Part shown: piece by piece, positions 27,631-36,855 of the stretch | How positions within the stretch are numbered: the stretch's first letter is position 1 | Layout of the letters: the number at the start of each line of letters is the position of its first letter | Assembly: GCF_025847275.1 (NCBI RefSeq) | Contig: NZ_JAOZEV010000002.1 | Coordinates: 1-64,000 of the forward strand | Length of the DNA stretch: 64,000 nucleotides | Reading direction: 5' to 3' | Source of the DNA: Flavobacterium frigoritolerans | GTDB taxonomy: Bacteria > Bacteroidota > Bacteroidia > Flavobacteriales > Flavobacteriaceae | Position numbers and translations under genes: made by a program | Notes under the pieces: generated by a model | Seen by the model: only the letters and a program-made list of their open reading frames with translations | What the model was told of the DNA's origin: nothing | Database searches by the model: none

Positions 27631-28740
27631 ATGCTTACAATTATTTTATACTTTTTTATTGCTATCGTTGTAGTACAGCTTTCTTATTATTTGGGTGTAT
27701 TTAGTAAATTTTCATTTGCTAAAACACAGAATATCACTACAAAGAGAATTCCTATTTCAGTTATTGTCTGCGCAAAAAACGAAGCAGAAAATGCAATCAA
27801 ATACATTCCGTTATTAATTGAACAAGATTACCCAGATTTCGAAATTGTTCTAATAGATGACGCTTCAAGTGACGAAACATTAGAAATTTTCGAACTTTTT
27901 GAAAGTCAATACCCAAATCTTATTCGTTTAGTTAAAGTAAAAAACAACGAAGCCTTTTGGGGAAATAAAAAATACGCTTTAACATTAGGAATAAAAGCAG
28001 CAAAAAAAGAATATTTATTATTTACAGATGCCGACTGTTATCCTACATCTAAAAATTGGATTACAGCTATGAGCTCTCAATTTACAATGAACAAAACCAT
28101 TGTCTTAGGATATGGCGCTTATGACAGAATTGAGAAATCATTCTTAAATAAAATCATTCGTTTTGAAACTTTACTCACTGCAATCCAGTATTTCTCATGG
28201 GCAAAAGTAGGTTATCCATACATGGGAGTTGGTCGTAATTTAGCATACAAAAAAGAAGAGTTTTTTAATGTAAATGGTTTTATAAGTCATATTCAAGTTC
28301 GCTCAGGAGACGACGATTTGTTTATCAATCAAGCTGCCAATAGCAATAATACAACCATAGCTTATTCTCCAGAGAGTTTTACTTATTCTAAACCAAAAGA
28401 AAAATATAAAGACTGGTTTATTCAAAAAAGAAGACATGTAGCAACTGCCAATTACTATAAAACTTTTGACAAAATACAATTAGGAGTTTTTTACTGCTCT
28501 CAATTATTATTCTTTATATTAGCTATTATCCTATTGTCTTTCCAGTTCCAATGGATTATCGTTTTAAGCTTATTCTTAGTTCGATACATCGCGGCGTGGC
28601 TAGTTGTAGGGTTTTCTGCTGGAAAATTAAAAGAAAATGATTTGAAATTTTGGTTTCCTATTGTAGAAATTGTGCTTATATTCACTCAAATTAATATCTT
28701 TATAACTAATATTTTTTCAAAACCAGTACATTGGAAATAA
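27631..28740 (+). CDS. Family 2 glycosyltransferase, membrane protein
   Basis: This 369-residue protein has an N-terminal membrane helix, a GT-A catalytic domain and C-terminal helices (residues of about 285-365). Motifs are ISVIVCAKNEAENAIKYIP, VLIDDASSDET, LLFTDADCYP (DxD-like) and SGDDDLFINQAA, followed by QKRRHVATANYY in place of QxxRW. This matches processive-type or polyprenol-linked transferases. The product is unknown. Its last 10 bases overlap the TTG start of the sigma factor gene. Confidence 0.88.
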   Translation: MLTIILYFFIAIVVVQLSYYLGVFSKFSFAKTQNITTKRIPISVIVCAKNEAENAIKYIPLLIEQDYPDFEIVLIDDASSDETLEIFELFESQYPNLIRLVKVKNNEAFWGNKKYALTLGIKAAKKEYLLFTDADCYPTSKNWITAMSSQFTMNKTIVLGYGAYDRIEKSFLNKIIRFETLLTAIQYFSWAKVGYPYMGVGRNLAYKKEEFFNVNGFISHIQVRSGDDDLFINQAANSNNTTIAYSPESFTYSKPKEKYKDWFIQKRRHVATANYYKTFDKIQLGVFYCSQLLFFILAIILLSFQFQWIIVLSLFLVRYIAAWLVVGFSAGKLKENDLKFWFPIVEIVLIFTQINIFITNIFSKPVHWK

Positions 28741-29282
28741 ATTCTAAAATAGAGAAGGCAAAAAATGGAGACCAAATCGCCTTCACTTTTTTGTTGGACC
28801 ATTATTGGAATGAAGTTTACAGCTTCATGCTTAAACGCACTGAAAACGAAACTATTGCAGAAGATATCACTATCGAAACTTTCTCTAAAGCTTTTGACAA
28901 AATAAAGACTTACAATCCTGAATTTCAATTCAATACTTGGCTTATAGCAATTGCAAAGAATGTCCATATTGATTTATTACGCAAAAAAAGAGCCAACCTC
29001 TTTATAGAAATTACCGATCAGGAAAACCAACAAGCTTATAATATTGCCGACACTACTCCGTCGGTAGAGGATGAATTAATTACCGAGCAGAATTTATCCC
29101 GATTGTTACATTGCATTAAAGAATTAAAACCACATTATCAGGAAGTAATTCAATTGCGCTATTTTCAGGAAATGAGTTACCAGGAAATTGCAATCAAAAT
29201 AAATGAGCCTTTAAGCAATGTAAAAATAAAACTACTTCGTGCTAAAAAATTATTAGCAGAAGTAATTAAAAACAAAAGATAA
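28731..29282 (+). CDS. ECF-type RNA polymerase sigma factor
   Basis: This 183-residue sigma-70 family protein has region 2 (EDITIETFSKAFDKI, FNTWLIAIAKNVHIDLLR) and region 4 (HYQEVIQLRYFQEMSYQEIA). The only start that keeps the conserved opening (EINSKIEKAKNGDQIAF) is a TTG at 28731 inside the glycosyltransferase gene, so translation is probably coupled. No anti-sigma gene with a FecR-like domain lies downstream. The next gene is tonB-like with its own promoter. The regulon is unknown. Confidence 0.88.
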   Translation: MEINSKIEKAKNGDQIAFTFLLDHYWNEVYSFMLKRTENETIAEDITIETFSKAFDKIKTYNPEFQFNTWLIAIAKNVHIDLLRKKRANLFIEITDQENQQAYNIADTTPSVEDELITEQNLSRLLHCIKELKPHYQEVIQLRYFQEMSYQEIAIKINEPLSNVKIKLLRAKKLLAEVIKNKR

Positions 29283-29385
29283 TTTACTATCTTTAGTCAA
29301 AGGATAAAATATCTACACATTTATCCTTAAATAAATAAAAATTCCGCATAACAAAGTTCTTATTATTAACGTTAATTAGGTAAAC

Positions 29386-29393
29386 TATTTTTG
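29386..29393 (+). promoter_or_regulatory. Candidate -7 box for the TonB gene
   Basis: TATTTTTG fits TAnnTTTG, 43 bases before the ATG at 29436. The -33 element is not clear. Confidence 0.42.
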
Positions 29394-29435
29394 CTTATGA
29401 TTTAAACAGCTACTTAACCTTTAAAACCATGAATT

Positions 29436-30251
29436 ATGTCAACATCAAGCATCTACGAAAACAAATGGATTGACCTTGTATTCGAAAACAGAAACAAAGA
29501 GTATGGCGCGTATCAGTTACGACATGAAAGCTCAAAAAACTCCATCAAAGCTCTTTTCATGGGATTATTACTCATTACGGCTGCTGTATGCGTTACAATG
29601 TTAGTTAGCAAACTAAATCACGTCAATGTCTCACCAACACTACCCGATATTCCGGTAGTAGAACTAAAATTAACTGACATTCCGTATGTGACTGAGAAAT
29701 CGGCAGCAATGCCTGCAGTAAAATCACAACCTACAGAAACTGTTATTGAAAAAAGCCAACTTACTAACCCTACAATTGTAGAAGCAAGTCGAGCTACTCC
29801 TGAAATTGCCAAAAATACAGAGAACACTGTAGTAGCACCAACAACTGGCGAAACTAATGGAACACTAACTAATGTTTTAACAACTGGCGGTAATGGTGGA
29901 ACTGAAATTGCAAAAACACCAAGTATTGGTAATGAACTTGTAACACCTGGTTCTCTTGATAAACTACCAGAATTTCCAGGAGGGATAAACAAGTTCTATA
30001 CTTACGTAGGAAACAATTTTAATCGTCCTGAATTAGACAGTGAAAGAACGGTTCGTATCTATGTTTCATTTGTAATCGAAAGAGACGGAAGCATGACTGA
30101 TATTATTGTAAAAAACGATCCTGGTTATGGATTAGGGAAAGAAGCTGTTAGAGTCTTAAAATCCTTAAGAACCAAATGGAGCCCAGGAATGGTTGATTCT
30201 AAACCTGTTCGTACTGCCTATAATTTGCCGATAACAATAAAAGCAGAATAA
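29436..30251 (+). CDS. Energy transducer TonB family protein
   Basis: This 271-residue protein has the Bacteroidota TonB opening (SIYENKWIDLVFENRNKEYGAYQLR, read as IDLVFENRNKEYGAYQLR), one membrane helix at about 38-60, a periplasmic linker rich in Thr, Val and Pro, and a C-terminal TonB domain (LPEFPGGINKFYTYVGNNF, YVSFVIERDGSMTDIIV, SPGMVDSKPVRTAYNLPI). It would pass energy from ExbB/ExbD to outer-membrane receptors. No exbBD is nearby. A strong terminator follows. Confidence 0.92.
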   Translation: MSTSSIYENKWIDLVFENRNKEYGAYQLRHESSKNSIKALFMGLLLITAAVCVTMLVSKLNHVNVSPTLPDIPVVELKLTDIPYVTEKSAAMPAVKSQPTETVIEKSQLTNPTIVEASRATPEIAKNTENTVVAPTTGETNGTLTNVLTTGGNGGTEIAKTPSIGNELVTPGSLDKLPEFPGGINKFYTYVGNNFNRPELDSERTVRIYVSFVIERDGSMTDIIVKNDPGYGLGKEAVRVLKSLRTKWSPGMVDSKPVRTAYNLPITIKAE

Positions 30252-30261
30252 ATATAAAATT

Positions 30262-30291
30262 AAAAAGCAGAATTTAAATTCTGCTTTTTTT
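30262..30291 (+). terminator. Rho-independent terminator after the TonB gene
   Basis: AAAAAGCAGAATTT at 30262-30275 and its complement AAATTCTGCTTTTT at 30276-30289 form a perfect palindrome ending in a T-run to 30291. Confidence 0.82.
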
Positions 30292-30413
30292 ATGTTTTTT
30301 TGTTTCAAAAAAAAGTGATTCTTGCCTAATAATCCAAAGCAAGTCTTTTATAAAAAGATGTATCTTTACTGATTAAAATCGCTTTTTTGAATCATCAAAA
30401 CAAACAATAAATT

Positions 30414-30794
30414 ATGGGAATATTTTCAGCAATACTTGGTAATGCAGGTACAGTAAGCCAAGACGAATTAATCAAAAAATATGGTTTACTTTTAACCGAT
30501 AATGAAGAAATTGAATTAGGTTTTAAACTTATTCGTGATACTTTTATCTTTACTACAAAAAGATTAATTCTGGTTGATAAACAAGGACTAACTGGTAGCA
30601 AGACAGAATACAAATCGATTTCATACAAAAGCATCACACGATTTAGTGTTGAAACAGCAGGAACTTTTGACCTTGATGCCGAATTAAAAATTTGGGTTTC
30701 CAGCGAATTGCACCCAAGTATCATAAAACAATTTAACAAATCAGTAAATGTTTATGAAGTTCAAAAAGTATTAGCACACCACGTTCTAAAATAA
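30414..30794 (+). CDS. Bacterial PH domain protein
   Basis: This 126-residue soluble protein matches the bacterial pleckstrin-homology family: LLTDNEEIELGFKLIRDTFIFTTKRLILVDKQG (read as FKLIRDTFIFTTKRLILVDK) and YKSISYKSITRFSVET are the usual strands. The length is that of a single domain. No membrane segment is present. The ligand and role are unknown. A TATCTTTA around 30360 may serve as a weak -7 box. The gene is flanked by terminators on both sides and so appears to be a single unit. Confidence 0.88.
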   Translation: MGIFSAILGNAGTVSQDELIKKYGLLLTDNEEIELGFKLIRDTFIFTTKRLILVDKQGLTGSKTEYKSISYKSITRFSVETAGTFDLDAELKIWVSSELHPSIIKQFNKSVNVYEVQKVLAHHVLK

Positions 30795-30798
30795 AACA

Positions 30799-30826
30799 AA
30801 AAAGCAGAACCTAGGTTCTGCTTTTT
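30799..30826. terminator. Bidirectional terminator between convergent genes
   Basis: AGCAGAACCT and AGGTTCTGCT form a perfect palindrome (30803-30822) flanked by A5 and T5. It lies between the plus-strand PH gene and the minus-strand protease gene and could serve both. Confidence 0.8.
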
Positions 30827-30853
30827 ATATTTAAATCAAAAAAATAAATTTAA

Positions 30854-31720
30854 TTATTTTTTAGTAGTTTTCTTAACTGGCTTTTTTACTGTAGTTTTCT
30901 TTGCAGCTGGCACAGTATTTACTATTTTTTGTTGAACATATGGCTTGTACACCCCGTCTTTTTCAGCTCTTTTTTTAGCATCTTCAGCTCTTTGTTTAGG
31001 ATCTGGATGTGAACTCATCATTTTATCCAAGAAAGACCCTTCGGCACCTTCACTCATCTTTGCAAGAATTCTAAATGCAGATTCTTCGGCATTAACATTA
31101 TAACCATTCTTTTTCAAAAAATCATATGAAAACGAATCTGCTTCTGATTCTTGTGTTCTACTGTGCTTACTATCAATCATAGCACTTCCAATTTTTCCTA
31201 GTTGAGTTTCGGTAAGCGCTGCAATTTTTCCTGACTGTGAAGATACTGCATCGATTAAAGCCTCTTTTTTATAAGCTGCTTTCATTCCATCTCTTGAATC
31301 ATGATTAGCTACGTGACCAATTTCATGTCCAATAACTGCAAGCAATTCATTATCATCCATAATATCCATTAAACCTGAATACACACGAACGCTACCATCA
31401 GCAGTTGCAAAAGCATTTACTTCCTTTAGCATATAAACTTTATAATTTAAAGTATATCCATTACCTGAAGTATGTTTTCCAAACAGTCTGTTTAATCGTA
31501 TTGCATACCCATCTGTCGCTGGTGCAACTTGATTTTTGGTATCCATTTCAGTAACTGCTGCTTTTGATAAAGCTGCAGCATCGGCATCACTAAATGTAAA
31601 TCCTGCATACCCTTTTTGAACAGCTCCTAAAGCTTTCTCTCCTAAATTTATTTGTGCATTAGCTTTTGTAAATCCAAAAGTTGCAAGCAATACAATTAAT
31701 GCTATCGATTTTCTTTTCAT
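30854..31720 (-). CDS. M48 family metalloprotease, secreted
   Basis: This 288-residue zinc protease has a signal peptide (SIALIVLLATFGFTKANAQ). The HExxH motif is in AVIGHEIGHVANHD, and the third ligand Glu is in QESEADSFSYDFL (about residues 190-200). SHPDPKQRAEDAKKRA is typical of M48 proteins. The C-terminal tail is very basic (KKTTVKKPVKKTTKK). It is predicted to be periplasmic, possibly outer-membrane associated, in protein quality control. A TATATTTG -7 box lies at 31753-31746. Confidence 0.92.
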   Translation of the reverse strand: MKRKSIALIVLLATFGFTKANAQINLGEKALGAVQKGYAGFTFSDADAAALSKAAVTEMDTKNQVAPATDGYAIRLNRLFGKHTSGNGYTLNYKVYMLKEVNAFATADGSVRVYSGLMDIMDDNELLAVIGHEIGHVANHDSRDGMKAAYKKEALIDAVSSQSGKIAALTETQLGKIGSAMIDSKHSRTQESEADSFSYDFLKKNGYNVNAEESAFRILAKMSEGAEGSFLDKMMSSHPDPKQRAEDAKKRAEKDGVYKPYVQQKIVNTVPAAKKTTVKKPVKKTTKK

Positions 31721-31745
31721 CTTTTTAATGTTAAATTAACCATAA

Positions 31746-31753
31746 CAAATATA
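31746..31753 (-). promoter_or_regulatory. Candidate -7 box for the M48 protease
   Basis: TATATTTG on the minus strand, 26 bases upstream of the start codon. No TTG partner lies at the usual spacing. Confidence 0.4.
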
Positions 31754-31912
31754 ATACATCTTTAAAATACTCCTCTAATGAGAAACCAATTAATTTTAGA
31801 AAAAAATTCATGTATTTTTTTTCTAATAATTCATAAAACAAAATTAAACACTCTTTTTGCTATCATTTTACAAATTAAAGCATAAACAAATCTACAAATA
31901 AACAACATTGCT

Positions 31913-31920
31913 TATCTTTG
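31913..31920 (+). promoter_or_regulatory. Candidate -7 box for lipA
   Basis: TATCTTTG is an exact TAnnTTTG match. It would start transcription near 31925, with a leader of about 13 bases before the ATG at 31938. Confidence 0.5.
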
Positions 31921-31937
31921 TACTTTGAATATTGAAT

Positions 31938-32807
31938 ATGGAAAGCGTTATAGATAATAATTTACCTGTTGGAAAACCAAAATGGTTAAAGGTAAAACTC
32001 CCAATTGGACAAAAATATACCGAACTACGTGGTTTGGTAGATAAATATAGTTTAAATACAATTTGCACTTCTGGTAGCTGCCCAAATATGGGTGAATGCT
32101 GGGGAGAAGGTACTGCTACTTTTATGATTTTAGGTAACGTTTGTACACGTTCTTGTGGCTTTTGTGGTGTAAAAACTGGAAGACCTGAAACTGTAGATTG
32201 GGATGAACCTGAAAAAGTAGCTCGCTCTATTAAAATCATGAACATCAAGCACGCTGTTATAACAAGTGTTGATAGAGATGATTTAAAAGATGGTGGTTCG
32301 ATTATTTGGATTGAAACTGTCAAAGCAATACGACGTATGAATCCGAATACGACTTTAGAGACGTTAATTCCTGATTTTCAAGGAATAGAAAGAAACATTG
32401 ACCGAATTGTAGAAGCTAATCCTGAAGTGGTTTCTCATAACGTAGAAACCGTTCGTCGATTAACTCGTGAAGTACGCATACAAGCTAAATACGACCGTAG
32501 CCTAGAAGTATTACGCTACTTAAAAGAAAAAGGAATCAACAGAACCAAGTCTGGAATCATGCTTGGACTTGGAGAAACCGAAGAAGAAGTATTTCAGACT
32601 ATGACCGATTTACGTAATGCAAACGTAGATATAGTTACGATTGGACAATATTTGCAACCAAGTAAAAAACATTTACCTGTAAAAGAATTCATCACCCCGG
32701 ATCAATTTGCTAAATATGAAAAATTCGGACTAGAATTAGGCTTTCGCCATGTCGAAAGCGGTCCGCTAGTACGTTCATCTTACAAAGCGCAAAAACATAT
32801 TCTTTAG
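31938..32807 (+). CDS. lipA: Lipoyl synthase
   Basis: LipA inserts two sulfur atoms into octanoyl groups on lipoate-dependent enzymes using radical SAM chemistry. The auxiliary cluster motif [12 protein letters not shown] and the radical SAM motif CTRSCGFC are both intact, and the C-terminal serine motif is [12 protein letters not shown]. The ATG at 31938 is preferred over a TTG two codons upstream, giving 289 residues. gap follows after 27 bases. Confidence 0.96.
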   Translation: MESVIDNNLPVGKPKWLKVKLPIGQKYTELRGLVDKYSLNTICTSGSCPNMGECWGEGTATFMILGNVCTRSCGFCGVKTGRPETVDWDEPEKVARSIKIMNIKHAVITSVDRDDLKDGGSIIWIETVKAIRRMNPNTTLETLIPDFQGIERNIDRIVEANPEVVSHNVETVRRLTREVRIQAKYDRSLEVLRYLKEKGINRTKSGIMLGLGETEEEVFQTMTDLRNANVDIVTIGQYLQPSKKHLPVKEFITPDQFAKYEKFGLELGFRHVESGPLVRSSYKAQKHIL

Positions 32808-32834
32808 TTACTAAATGTTGAATATTTTATTTTA

Positions 32835-33839
32835 ATGAATAAAAAAACACGAATTGCTATTAATGGTTTCGGAAGAATTGGTCGAAACTTGTTTAGATTA
32901 CTTTTAAATCATCCCGAAATTGAAGTTGTTGCTATAAATGATATTGCCGACACTAAAACAATGGCACACCTAATTAAATACGATAGTATTCATGGTGTAT
33001 TACCATATGTAGTGAGTAGTGATGAAAATGGAATAATCGTTAACGAAAGACACTTTTTGTTTTTCCACGAGAAAAACATTTCAAGCTTAAATTGGAAAGA
33101 CTGTGATATAGATTATGTCATAGAATCAACTGGAAAATATAAAACGTATGAAGAAATTAATGCGCATATTATTGCCGGAGCAAAAAAAGTAATTCTGTCC
33201 GCTCCTTCTGAAGTTGATACCATTAAAACAGTTGTTTTGGGTGTAAACGAAGAAATATTAGACGGAACTGAAACAATAATATCTAATGCGAGCTGCACAA
33301 CAAATAATGCTGCTCCAATGATAAAAATAATCGATGATCTTTGTGGTATCGAGCAGGCCTACATTACCACGATACACTCATACACAACAGATCAGAGTCT
33401 GCACGATCAACCCCATAAAGATTTGCGCAGAGCTAGAGGTGCGAGCCAATCAATTGTTCCTACAACAACGGGCGCAGCTAAAGCATTAACAAAGATTTTC
33501 CCTAAATTGCAAAATAAAATTGGTGGTTGCGGTATTCGCGTTCCTGTTCCCGATGGTTCATTAACCGACATTACATTTAATGTAAAACGTGCCGTTTCTA
33601 TTGAAGAAATTAATGAAGCATTTCAAAATGCTGCTAAAACTAGTTTAAAAGGAATTTTAGATTATACTGAGGATCCTATTGTATCTGTTGATATTATTGG
33701 AAATCATAATTCCTGTTTATTTGATGCGCAACTTACTTCTGTAATCGACAAAATGGTTAAAGTTGTAGGCTGGTACGACAATGAAATTGGCTATTCGTCT
33801 AGATTAATCGATTTGATTTTGCTGACAAAAAAAAAATAA
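32835..33839 (+). CDS. gap: Glyceraldehyde-3-phosphate dehydrogenase, type I
   Basis: This 334-residue enzyme oxidises glyceraldehyde 3-phosphate with NAD in glycolysis or works in the reverse direction. The Rossmann motif INGFGRIGRNLF is at residues 9-20, with an Asp at about 36 favouring NAD. The active site ISNASCTTNNAAPM places the catalytic Cys at 154. HDQPHKDLRRARGA and GWYDNEIGYSSRL are standard. It has all motifs of an active enzyme. The genome may carry other copies, so its pathway role is not certain. Confidence 0.92.
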   Translation: MNKKTRIAINGFGRIGRNLFRLLLNHPEIEVVAINDIADTKTMAHLIKYDSIHGVLPYVVSSDENGIIVNERHFLFFHEKNISSLNWKDCDIDYVIESTGKYKTYEEINAHIIAGAKKVILSAPSEVDTIKTVVLGVNEEILDGTETIISNASCTTNNAAPMIKIIDDLCGIEQAYITTIHSYTTDQSLHDQPHKDLRRARGASQSIVPTTTGAAKALTKIFPKLQNKIGGCGIRVPVPDGSLTDITFNVKRAVSIEEINEAFQNAAKTSLKGILDYTEDPIVSVDIIGNHNSCLFDAQLTSVIDKMVKVVGWYDNEIGYSSRLIDLILLTKKK

Positions 33840-33865
33840 ACTAAGTATAAAAAGTATTACAACTC

Positions 33866-36046
33866 ATGAAATATCTTTTTATTATAATCAGTTTTTTCAG
33901 TTCATTTTTGTATTCCCAACTCATCCGGAATACAGATAGCGCCGTGTATTATGACGAATTGGCCGATTCTAGTCTTAAGTCTAACAAATACAGCCAAGCA
34001 CTTGTTTTTACCGAAAAATCAATTGTTTTTTGCAAAGCTAATCATAAAACTGAAAGCCAAGCCAATCAAACTTTTAAGCTTGGAAAAATTTACTATAATC
34101 AAAAAAAATACAACGAAGCTTTAACCAACTTCAACAAAAGTCTTACTTTACTTAAAAATAAGCCTTCTACAATTACTAAAGCGCTTACTCTTCATTATAT
34201 TGGAATAACAAATACCGAAAAAGGGAATCATCATCTCGCTCAAGCTTATTTTAAAAAATCAGAATCTATTTTCAAACAATTAAATATTGTTGATTCAACT
34301 CAAGCACTAAACCTTCAAAAAGGAATAGCTCTAAAAACCAATAACGAATACGACTTAGCTATCGCCACTTTTAAAAAAATAATTGAGCAGCCAGACAGCA
34401 AATCTTTATTAAGAACAAAAACTGATGCATATTATCAGCTTGGTCTTATAGAAAAACATCTAAATAGAAATAAAACTGCTATATCCTATTTTGACAAAGC
34501 ACTAGAACTAACTGCAAAGAGTAATGACCTTAATCAAAAATCAATTATTTTATTAGCACTTAGTCATTTTTACAAAACACATCAAGACTACGATAGAGCT
34601 TATACCTATCTAGATGAGCATTACCAATTAAAAAACTATATTTACAAATCAAAAAACTCAAAACTTGATTTTGATGATTTTAAAAAATTTAAGGATAAAG
34701 AGGTTATAAACAATGCTCTTCAAAAAGAAAAAAAAGATCTTGAAGATAAAAAAACATACAAATATTCTAAATTAATAAGTATCCTTGCTATTGCATTAAT
34801 TTCTATTTTATCGCTTTTAAGTTTATCACTTTACAAAAACAACATTATTCGAAATCAGAATAACATACTTTTAAGAGAGAAAAACAATGAATTGATTGTT
34901 GCAAAAAACAAAGCAGAAAAAGCATCAAAAGCGAGATCTGAATTTTTATCAACTGTTAGTCATGAACTAAGAACTCCTCTTAATGCAATTAACGGAATCA
35001 CTCATTTATTAATAGAAGACAATCCTAAAAAATCACAAAAAAAATACCTAGAATCATTAAAATTTTCTGGAAATTATTTAACTACATTTATCAATGAAAT
35101 CCTTGAAATTAATAAAATCGACTCTAACAAACTCGAAATAGAATCTATAAGTTTTAATCTAAAAGAATTATTAATAAACATACAAAGTTCCTTAAAAGAA
35201 TTAGCCACAGCTAATAGAAACTACTTTAATCTAGACATTGACGAAAGTATTCCTGACAATTTAATTGGAGATCCAACCAAATTGTCTCAAATAATAATGA
35301 ACCTAATTAATAACGCCTTAAAATTTACTGAAAATGGGCGCGTGAATGTAATCGTAAAACTGCATTCATTAAAAGACGAAGAAGCAACTGTTTATTTTGA
35401 AATAGTTGATACTGGAATAGGAATCCCAGAAGACAAACTACAAACCGTTTTTGAAAGTTTTTCGCAAGGCTCAATAGAAGTCAATCGAAAATATGGAGGA
35501 ACTGGTTTAGGACTTACAATTGTAAAAAAATTAACCGAAATGCTAGGTGGTGAAATCAATCTTAAAAGTGAAGTTGGCAAAGGCTCTACATTTACATTTA
35601 AATTAAAATTTCAGATAGATAACGAACCATTAGCTATTAAAGAAGAAACCAAATTGTATAACGACTACGAACTAAAAGGCAAAAATATTCTGTTGATAGA
35701 AGACAACAGAATCAACCAAATGATTACTCGAAAGATGCTTGAAAACAAAGGCATAGCTTGCGAGGTAATCGACAATGGAGAAGAAGCTATCGAATTATTA
35801 AAAATCAAACGATTTGATATGATCTTAATGGACGTTCATTTACCAGGAATAAATGGAACTACTGCTACAAAATATATTCGTGAATTTGACAAAATAACAC
35901 CAATTATTGCCTTAACTGCTATTTCTTTAGATGAGAACAGGGAAATGTTATTGTCTTTCGGAATGAATGACGTAATAACAAAACCCTTTGTCCCTGATGA
36001 ATTTTATAGTATTATCGCTAAATGTTTTAATGCATGCACCAATTAA
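33866..36046 (+). CDS. TPR hybrid histidine kinase with receiver domain
   Basis: This 726-residue protein starts with a signal peptide, then periplasmic TPR repeats at about 25-290 (HYIGITNTEKGNHHLAQAYF, YQLGLIEKHLNRNKTAISYF). One membrane helix lies at about 300-322. A coiled segment leads to the kinase core with H-box FLSTVSHELRTPLNAIN, ATPase motifs NLINNALKFTENG, DTGIGIPEDK and GGTGLGLTIVKKL. A C-terminal receiver (about 605-722) has LIEDNRINQMITRKML, phosphoacceptor MDVHLPGING and KPF. There is no DNA-binding output, so phosphate is presumably passed to another protein. No partner is adjacent. Confidence 0.93.
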   Translation: MKYLFIIISFFSSFLYSQLIRNTDSAVYYDELADSSLKSNKYSQALVFTEKSIVFCKANHKTESQANQTFKLGKIYYNQKKYNEALTNFNKSLTLLKNKPSTITKALTLHYIGITNTEKGNHHLAQAYFKKSESIFKQLNIVDSTQALNLQKGIALKTNNEYDLAIATFKKIIEQPDSKSLLRTKTDAYYQLGLIEKHLNRNKTAISYFDKALELTAKSNDLNQKSIILLALSHFYKTHQDYDRAYTYLDEHYQLKNYIYKSKNSKLDFDDFKKFKDKEVINNALQKEKKDLEDKKTYKYSKLISILAIALISILSLLSLSLYKNNIIRNQNNILLREKNNELIVAKNKAEKASKARSEFLSTVSHELRTPLNAINGITHLLIEDNPKKSQKKYLESLKFSGNYLTTFINEILEINKIDSNKLEIESISFNLKELLINIQSSLKELATANRNYFNLDIDESIPDNLIGDPTKLSQIIMNLINNALKFTENGRVNVIVKLHSLKDEEATVYFEIVDTGIGIPEDKLQTVFESFSQGSIEVNRKYGGTGLGLTIVKKLTEMLGGEINLKSEVGKGSTFTFKLKFQIDNEPLAIKEETKLYNDYELKGKNILLIEDNRINQMITRKMLENKGIACEVIDNGEEAIELLKIKRFDMILMDVHLPGINGTTATKYIREFDKITPIIALTAISLDENREMLLSFGMNDVITKPFVPDEFYSIIAKCFNACTN

Positions 36047-36855
36047 TACTCTAAAATCAAGTTTTTTATCAAAGCTCTTACTTTAGGCTCAGCCATTTTT
36101 GCTGCCTCAAGAACTTCATCATGTGAAATTGTATCTATACTTTCTTCATTACCCATATCAGTAATAACTGAGATACCAAACGTTTCAACGTCCATATGAC
36201 GGGCTACGATAACTTCTGGCACAGTAGACATTCCTACGCAATCTGCTCCAAGAATTTTTACCATTTTATATTCAGCCAAAGTTTCAAAAGTTGGTCCTTG
36301 CAAACCAAAATAAATTCCATCATGAATTTCAATATTTAATCTTGATGCAATTTCTTTAGTTTTAATAATCATTTTTCTCGAATAAGGCTCACTCATATTT
36401 ACAAATCGAGGCCCAAAACGCTCATCATTTTTACCACGTAAAGGATGTTGTGGTGCAAAATTAATATGATCTTTAATGATAACAATTGAACCTACTTTAT
36501 AATCTGCATTTACTCCTCCCGAAGCATTTGAAACTAATAATTTATTAACTCCCAAAAATTTCATTACACGAACTGGAAAAGTAACTTCCTCCATTGTGTA
36601 TCCTTCATAAAAATGAAAGCGACCTTGCATTGCAACTACTTTTTTATCTCCAATTGTTCCAAAAACTAAAGCTCCTTTATGCCCTTGAACTGTAGATACT
36701 GGAAAATTAGGGATTTCATTGTACGGCAATGTAAATTCTATTTCAATATCATTTGTAAAACCACCTAGTCCTGAACCTAAAATCACACCGTATTCTGGCG
36801 TAAACTGCGTTTTTGATTTTATATAACTAACTGTTTCTTGAACTTTTTCCCACAT
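36043..36855 (-). CDS. Purine nucleoside phosphorylase
   Basis: This 270-residue enzyme cleaves purine nucleosides with phosphate for purine salvage. It is of the trimeric PNP type: GVILGSGLGGF at residues 23-33, GRFHFYEGYTMEEVTFPVRV, SNASGGVN, and QGPTFETLAEYKMVKILGAD (read as GPTFETLAEYKMVKILGAD), then GMSTVPEVIVARH. Its 3' end overlaps the convergent kinase gene by 4 bases, and its 5' end overlaps the end of lpxK by 29 bases, so it is co-transcribed with lpxK. Confidence 0.93.
   Translation of the reverse strand: MWEKVQETVSYIKSKTQFTPEYGVILGSGLGGFTNDIEIEFTLPYNEIPNFPVSTVQGHKGALVFGTIGDKKVVAMQGRFHFYEGYTMEEVTFPVRVMKFLGVNKLLVSNASGGVNADYKVGSIVIIKDHINFAPQHPLRGKNDERFGPRFVNMSEPYSRKMIIKTKEIASRLNIEIHDGIYFGLQGPTFETLAEYKMVKILGADCVGMSTVPEVIVARHMDVETFGISVITDMGNEESIDTISHDEVLEAAKMAEPKVRALIKNLILEY

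Noticed and set aside
29618..29992. A 124-codon open frame on the minus strand
   Set aside because: It runs antisense through the TonB gene, whose protein is clearly real, and it has a simple Val/Ser/Thr composition of shadow type.
31892..32323. A 143-codon open frame antisense to lipA
   Set aside because: It covers the lipA cysteine motifs in reverse and has no recognisable features.
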